Shown here piece after piece: positions 34,697 to 64,000 of a stretch of DNA of 64,000 bases (within the stretch, counting starts at the first letter, position 1; each line of letters opens with the position of its first letter). Origin of the DNA: Amblyornis subalaris (taxonomy: Eukaryota > Chordata > Aves > Passeriformes > Ptilonorhynchidae); the NCBI GenBank assembly GCA_018881555.1, contig JACAXG010000075.1, forward strand, positions 2,114,830 to 2,178,829, read 5' to 3'. The position numbers were made by a program, and so were the translations under genes. The notes beneath the pieces are model-generated. The model searched no databases. It worked only from the letters and a program-made list of their open reading frames with translations, and was not told where the DNA came from.

Positions 34697-35538
34697 GTGA
34701 GAGGTGTGTGTGAGGGTCCTTCATGGTTCCCTCGTGGCCCCTGAGGGCCGCGGCGCCCCGCACGGTTCGGCCCCCGCTCGGCCTTCGCCCTCCGTCTCCC
34801 CTCGGGCTCCAGCGGAGCCGGGCCCGGCCGGGCTGAGCTGCCGCAGCCCGCGGTGGAGCTGCAGGCGGCCCCGCTCCTCAGCTGAGTTTGGGGTATTGTC
34901 CTAAAACCCCCGCCATTGCTCCGTTTCTCTCCGTATTTTTAGGTGTAATTTTAACATGAGGAAAGGCTGAAAGAATTGGGAGTGTTCAGGCTGGAGAAGC
35001 TCCGGGGTGACTTAATTGTGGCCTTCCAATGCCTGAAGGGAACTTACTGGAAAGGTGGGGCGAAACTATTTACAAGGACCTNGAGTGACGGGACAAGGGG
35101 GAATGGGTTCAGACTGACAGAGAGGAGGCTTATATTGGGTATTAGGAAAAATTCTTCCCTGGCACAAGTTGCCCAGAGAAGCTGTGGCTGCCCCATCCCT
35201 GGAAGTGTCCTAGGTCAGGTTGAACGGAACTTGGAGCAACGTGGGATAGTGGAAGGTGTCCCTGCCCATGGCAGCGGCTGGAACAGATGAATTTTAAGGT
35301 CCTTTCCAACTCAAACCATTCTATGATAATTGGCCATTTTATCTTAGCTCAGCTTCCTGAGTCGAAGCCCATCACCAGTGAGGTGTTTGTGGTCAGAAAG
35401 CTGTGTCTGGGGAAGTGTTCCTTTGTTTCTAACAAATGTTTGTCTTCAAATAACCAAGTGCAGATCAGGTGAGAGCACACCAAATGCTCTCAGAACCTGC
35501 AAAACGCTCAAGTTCATTCTGTCTTTCCCCTCTTTCAG
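34697..35538 (+). other. PTRH2: PTRH2 intron 1
   Basis: 842 bp, GT to AG. The first 200 bp are still CpG island, then a CR1 copy (34955-35328) fills nearly half of it. The last part before the acceptor is unique sequence. Confidence 0.6.
34955..35328 (+). mobile_element. CR1 LINE 3' fragment, plus-strand sense
   Basis: It starts ATGAGGAAAGGCTGAAAGAA and ends with the CR1 signature GGTCCTTTCCAACTCAAACC plus ATTCTATGAT. Internal landmarks include TATTAGGAAAAATTCTTCCC and GCCCAGAGAAGCTGTGGCTG. It is a 5'-truncated copy of about 370 bp, in PTRH2 sense, inside PTRH2 intron 1. The open frames across it are not genes. Confidence 0.93.
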
Positions 35539-35559
35539 AGCCACCCTCCAAAATCCACC

Positions 35560-36078
35560 ATGATTTCTCTCTTCGGGTCTGAGTTCCTGAACTTCATCAT
35601 TGGAGTCGTGTGTGGCACGTGCCTGGGATGGGGCATCCGGGCGAGACTCCTCAGGAATCCTGGAGCTGGAATGACAGAGCCTTCCAACAGCCTGGGGAGC
35701 NAGGCCGACATCATGGGAGAGTCTGGGGAGTTCAAGCTGGTGCTGATCGTCCGCAACGACCTGAAGATGGGCAAGGGCAAAGTAGCAGCCCAGTGCTCCC
35801 ACGCTGCTGTCTCTGCCTACAAGCAAGTCCAGAAAAGGAATCCTGAGCTCCTGAAGGAGTGGGAGTACTGTGGACAACCTAAAGTGGTCCTCAAAGCTCC
35901 CGATGAAGAGACTCTGGTGCAGCTCCTGGCTGAGGCGAAGCGCCTCGGGCTGACTGTGAGCTTGATCCAGGATGCTGGTCGTACTCAGATAGCTCCAGGC
36001 TCCAGGACAGTCCTTGGGATCGGACCAGGACCAGCTGATGTCATAGATAAAGTTTCTGGTCACCTCAAACTCTTCTAA
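35560..36078 (+). CDS. PTRH2: PTRH2 (Bit1), peptidyl-tRNA hydrolase 2, mitochondrial
   Basis: 172 residues in a single coding exon. PTRH2 cleaves the ester bond of peptidyl-tRNAs and is anchored at the outer mitochondrial membrane, where it also regulates anoikis. Residues 9-29 ([20 protein letters not shown]) form the N-terminal membrane anchor. From about residue 57 the PTH2 domain follows, with [20 protein letters not shown] (64-83), the conserved [12 protein letters not shown] and the C-terminal [20 protein letters not shown]. These blocks match the family closely, while the N-terminus is variable as in mammals (179 residues in human). The start has a good context (CCACCATGA) 21 nt after the acceptor. 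The N at 35701 leaves residue 48 ambiguous, probably E. It is divergent with VMP1 and convergent with CLTC. Confidence 0.97.
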   Translation: MISLFGSEFLNFIIGVVCGTCLGWGIRARLLRNPGAGMTEPSNSLGSXADIMGESGEFKLVLIVRNDLKMGKGKVAAQCSHAAVSAYKQVQKRNPELLKEWEYCGQPKVVLKAPDEETLVQLLAEAKRLGLTVSLIQDAGRTQIAPGSRTVLGIGPGPADVIDKVSGHLKLF

Positions 36079-36200
36079 ATTAGTACCAAAAAGACCTGGA
36101 TGTGTTGATGTATGTCAGTACCAAAGGGATAAAAATCCAAGTTGGGAGATTTTTCCATATCTTCTCTCAGTGTTAATAAAATAAGGAAGTTTTGTAAGAT
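36079..36200 (+). other. PTRH2: PTRH2 3' UTR
   Basis: Short 3' UTR after the TAA stop. It contains AATAAA at 36175-36180, so cleavage is expected about 10-30 nt downstream. The end coordinate is approximate. Confidence 0.7.
36175..36180 (+). terminator. PTRH2: PTRH2 polyadenylation signal AATAAA
   Basis: The first canonical hexamer downstream of the stop, about 100 nt after it, in an A/T-rich context with a GT-rich stretch following (TTTGTGTGTTGTGTT from about 36230). Confidence 0.75.
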
Positions 36201-37455
36201 TTAAATTTGTAAATCATGAGTTTCTCTAGTTTGTGTGTTGTGTTCCGAAGGGGGATATAAAATGCTAGGCTCAGGGCAGTTGAGGAAAGCAGAGCTGGCA
36301 CAGTTTTTACTACCCACAAGATGGAACCCAGTAAATTTACAACTCGTGCAATTGGTTGAGTATTCTGCATGTTGGTTGACAGCAAAGTTCAAGAGAATTT
36401 ATCCCACGTACTAAAAAAGGGCAGGTTTTGTCTTTCTGCCTATTTTTTGAAGTGAATATATTCTTTAATTCAGAAAGGTTCAGGTGATGAAGCAGTTAAA
36501 AACTGCCCCATGGAGCTGGGGGTAACTGTAGCCAACTTCCTGCCCAAACAACTGCTGCAACAACTTGTAACTGGTATGGGGCTGACCAGTTCAACTGGAT
36601 TTGCAGCCCAGACCAGTAAACAGTCGTGGGGAGCAGCTGTAAGCTGAGCTTCCCTCTGGAAGGGTCTGTGTAGCTCCTACACATGCAAAACTCTGCAGTT
36701 TAGCCAAGATGTGGGGAGTTACCCTCATATGAACAGCTGGGCACTCAGGGACAGAGTTAAATCCTGTTTTATTTGGGATTAAAAGGCCCTGCTGGGTTTA
36801 AGGAAGTGCTGTTACAGTTGTTACTGCACAGTTCAGAGCACCCTGATGGTGGTTCAAGTGAATTCTACCTGTACAGCGCCATGGTGGCTCTAATAGTGTA
36901 AAAGGCAAGTTCCCTGCACTTTTATTAGGTGGAGTTTCCACAAGTCAGTTTTAGAAAAAAGGTGGTTTGTGAGAGTTCTGCTGTTGAGCACCTTTTGCAG
37001 CCTCTCAGCCACATCCTCCAGCTGAGTGCCTAGGAAATGGGTTGTAAGAGGGGGAACAGGAGGATTTACCTCTATCAGTCAGCTTTACACACCCAGAGCG
37101 AATGGCAGAGGGGCTGAAATGCCAATAAACACAGAGAATGGAGAAGTTTTTATACTGCACCTCTTCCTTAGAGGCATAATCCTTTTCAGAGAGTCACTGC
37201 AGGCTTGTGCTCCACCACTGCTGACCACAGAGAGCCTGGGGCAGGTGAGGCCCCTGCCACCCCCATTCCATGGAAGTGCTGCAGTGCTCAGCGCCAGGAT
37301 CTCAGGACACAACTGTGGAGCTCACAGGAGCATGAGGGAACGGGAGCTGGATCCTGCTGCCCAGTGTGGCTCCTGGTTAAGGGACAGATTCTACAGCTGT
37401 TGGAAGTCTGGCCAGTGCTGCGAGACTCATTACACTCAAATATGACAGTATTCAT
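36201..37455. other. intergenic region between convergent PTRH2 and CLTC
   Basis: About 1.25 kb between the PTRH2 poly(A) signal and the most distal CLTC poly(A) candidate. No conserved coding content, RNA gene or repeat family was recognised. Confidence 0.7.
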
Positions 37456-37475
37456 AGAGAAACATTTAAGTCAAT

Positions 37476-37481
37476 TTTATT
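37476..37481 (-). terminator. CLTC: CLTC distal poly(A) signal AATAAA
   Basis: Canonical hexamer on the minus strand, about 1.28 kb after the stop codon; the most distal candidate before the intergenic gap. Confidence 0.5.
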
Positions 37482-37872
37482 TGAAGCTAAATATGTTTAA
37501 GGCAATTTACATACCTAGAACATGATCTCAGTTTAACTGGCACGCCCTACCACAATCCTAACGTATCATCTGGTCAAATATGCTGGAGTTGACCACAGTG
37601 CAGCCAACTAGTGAAAAGTGCTATTTTCTTCTCTCTGGCATAATCTTTCTCTAGAAAAAGCGTTACGTATTTTCCTGTATTGCCCCCTCAGTGCAAGACC
37701 CCACTACTGGTCCCCATTCCTGCTCTTCTACTGGCCCCTCAGACCCCTGGCTGCACNACCTGCATTGCCCCCCTCTACCAGCACTGGAATACTTGGTTTG
37801 AGTTCAAAGGTCCTTTTTTTTGAAGACAGTAAAGTGAAGCTACCACTATGCAGCATGTCCACAGTCCAGTAA

Positions 37873-37878
37873 TTTATT
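37873..37878 (-). terminator. CLTC: CLTC proximal poly(A) signal AATAAA
   Basis: Canonical hexamer on the minus strand about 0.88 kb after the stop codon. Together with the distal one it suggests alternative polyadenylation. Confidence 0.5.
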
Positions 37879-38753
37879 TTTAAATTGCGTAATTTCAAAT
37901 TGCACAAACAAAACTGAACAGCAATATGCTTGAATTCTCTCTTCTGTACACTCAAAACAGTGATCTAAAACACCACAATATCCAACATACACAAACCTCA
38001 GGGCAGGGTTAGTAAATACACAGATTGGAATCATGGTGCTCTGTTCCTGAATGGAATGTCCCACAAAAGCACAGGATACAGCACAACATAAGGTCATCTG
38101 TTACATATGGAGTGAGCAAAAAGACACTAGCATTTTCTATATGCATAACTGGAAAAACCTGCATAGGTTAAGGAGGAAAAAAAAAAAAACTTTTACTCAT
38201 TTTAATTCAGGCAAGGTTGTCTGTACGCATTTTAAATTCTTTTTAGAGCTATGCAATCCAACCCAGGGAGGATATGCTGATTAGTGTTGTCTCTTGTCAG
38301 CAGTCTTGCAAGGTCAAATACAAGTATCTTGGCTTTAGCTTTCTCCAAATATACAGTGAGACTTAAATGCATTTAGAATAGACAGTACATACCGTAAGCT
38401 GCTCACATACAATGAACTTAAGATTCAATATTAGAGTGTAACACTATAGAGTGCAAATCAGAATTTTCACAATAGACTTAATGGTAAGAAGCAGTCCTGC
38501 AAAAGCCCACTTGAANAAAGTCGTTTAAACTATTCCCCTTCGAAAGTAAAAGTCTAAATGACATGGAATGTGAAAAAGATTTAACATAAGTGATTCAAAT
38601 AGTTTGCGCTAGAAAAAACCAGTCCTTCATGAAATAAAGGTTACGAGAACACGAGGCAGAACTCTTGCTTTTCCCTGTTATGAGTTAAAGCGGGGAGGGA
38701 CGGTGGAGTTTCAGTAAGAAAAGTTGCTGCTCCAGACTGACTTGTGCTGCATC

Positions 38754-64000
<25,247 letters not shown>

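Larger units (their letters stand above)
34100..34920. promoter_or_regulatory. CpG island: divergent VMP1/PTRH2 promoter
   Basis: This is the most CpG-dense and GC-dense part of the window. Two strong splice donors point outward from it: minus-strand GCG|gtgagt (exon end 34540) for VMP1 and plus-strand CAG|gtgaga (exon end 34696) for PTRH2. Both first exons must therefore start within or near about 155 bp. Elements seen: a GC box CCGCCCCC (34611-34618), two copies of TCGTCAC(T/C)TCC (34624 and 34649) combining ETS-like and CRE-half-site sequence, and a 22-bp tandem repeat (34563-34606). No TATA box was seen. Exact start sites cannot be read from sequence alone. Confidence 0.85.
37460..38753 (-). 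other. CLTC: CLTC 3' UTR
   Basis: Sequence downstream of the CLTC stop on the minus strand. Two AATAAA hexamers are present: 37873-37878 (UTR about 0.88 kb) and 37476-37481 (about 1.28 kb). The UTR is AT-rich with one N run-free body and no ORF of interest. The end is approximate. Confidence 0.6.

Noticed and set aside
34976..35290. A 104-codon open frame in PTRH2 intron 1
   Set aside because: It is the 3' untranslated part of a CR1 element, not a gene.
35446..36063. A 205-codon minus-strand open frame opposite PTRH2
   Set aside because: Antisense shadow of the PTRH2 coding exon; the plus strand has the family motifs.

Overview
The window is a vertebrate nuclear locus, almost certainly from a bird. 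The evidence is multi-exon genes with canonical GT-AG introns, CR1-type LINE fragments, very few other interspersed repeats, compact introns (clathrin exons 2 to the end occupy about 22 kb) and the conserved order CLTC - PTRH2 - VMP1. Isolated single-base Ns are scattered throughout and look like one-base ambiguities, because the reading frame survives each one that falls in an exon. No bacterial, viral, CRISPR or cassette-like system is present.

Layout, left to right. Positions 1-34540 hold the 5' two thirds of VMP1 on the minus strand: non-coding exon 1 at the CpG island near 34.5 kb, then coding exons 2-7 at 27.3, 24.9, 22.4, 20.8, 9.4 and 4.8 kb. The remaining 3' exons (about 168 residues if the length matches mammals) lie beyond the left edge. 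Most of this region is intron, with two CpG-rich islets, one strong CTCF-like motif, one CR1 fragment and simple repeats. At 34.1-34.9 kb a CpG island forms a very compact divergent promoter for VMP1 (leftward) and PTRH2 (rightward). PTRH2 has a non-coding first exon, an 842-bp intron nearly half filled by a CR1 copy, and a single coding exon (35560-36078).

From 37.5 kb to the right edge is CLTC, clathrin heavy chain, on the minus strand and tail-to-tail with PTRH2. All constitutive coding exons from exon 2 to the stop are present and intact. Read in order, their lengths and phases give residues 15-1675, the canonical length if exon 1 supplies 14 residues; exon 1 and the promoter are right of the window. 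A 21-nt in-frame microexon (42384-42404, VDAIKEK) sits between the exons encoding the trimerisation helix and the C-terminal tail, with an RBFOX-type TGCATG 58 nt downstream of its donor.

The three genes are not an operon. CLTC builds the triskelion of clathrin coats, PTRH2 is an outer mitochondrial membrane peptidyl-tRNA hydrolase and anoikis regulator, and VMP1 is an ER multispanning DedA/VTT-family protein needed for autophagosome formation. VMP1 and PTRH2 probably share promoter control. The most useful observations are the CLTC microexon and its RBFOX motif, the shared VMP1/PTRH2 promoter with paired CGTCAC-(T/C)TCC motifs, an overlapping uORF five bases upstream of the VMP1 start, and the intronic CTCF motif. 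I found no undescribed system.
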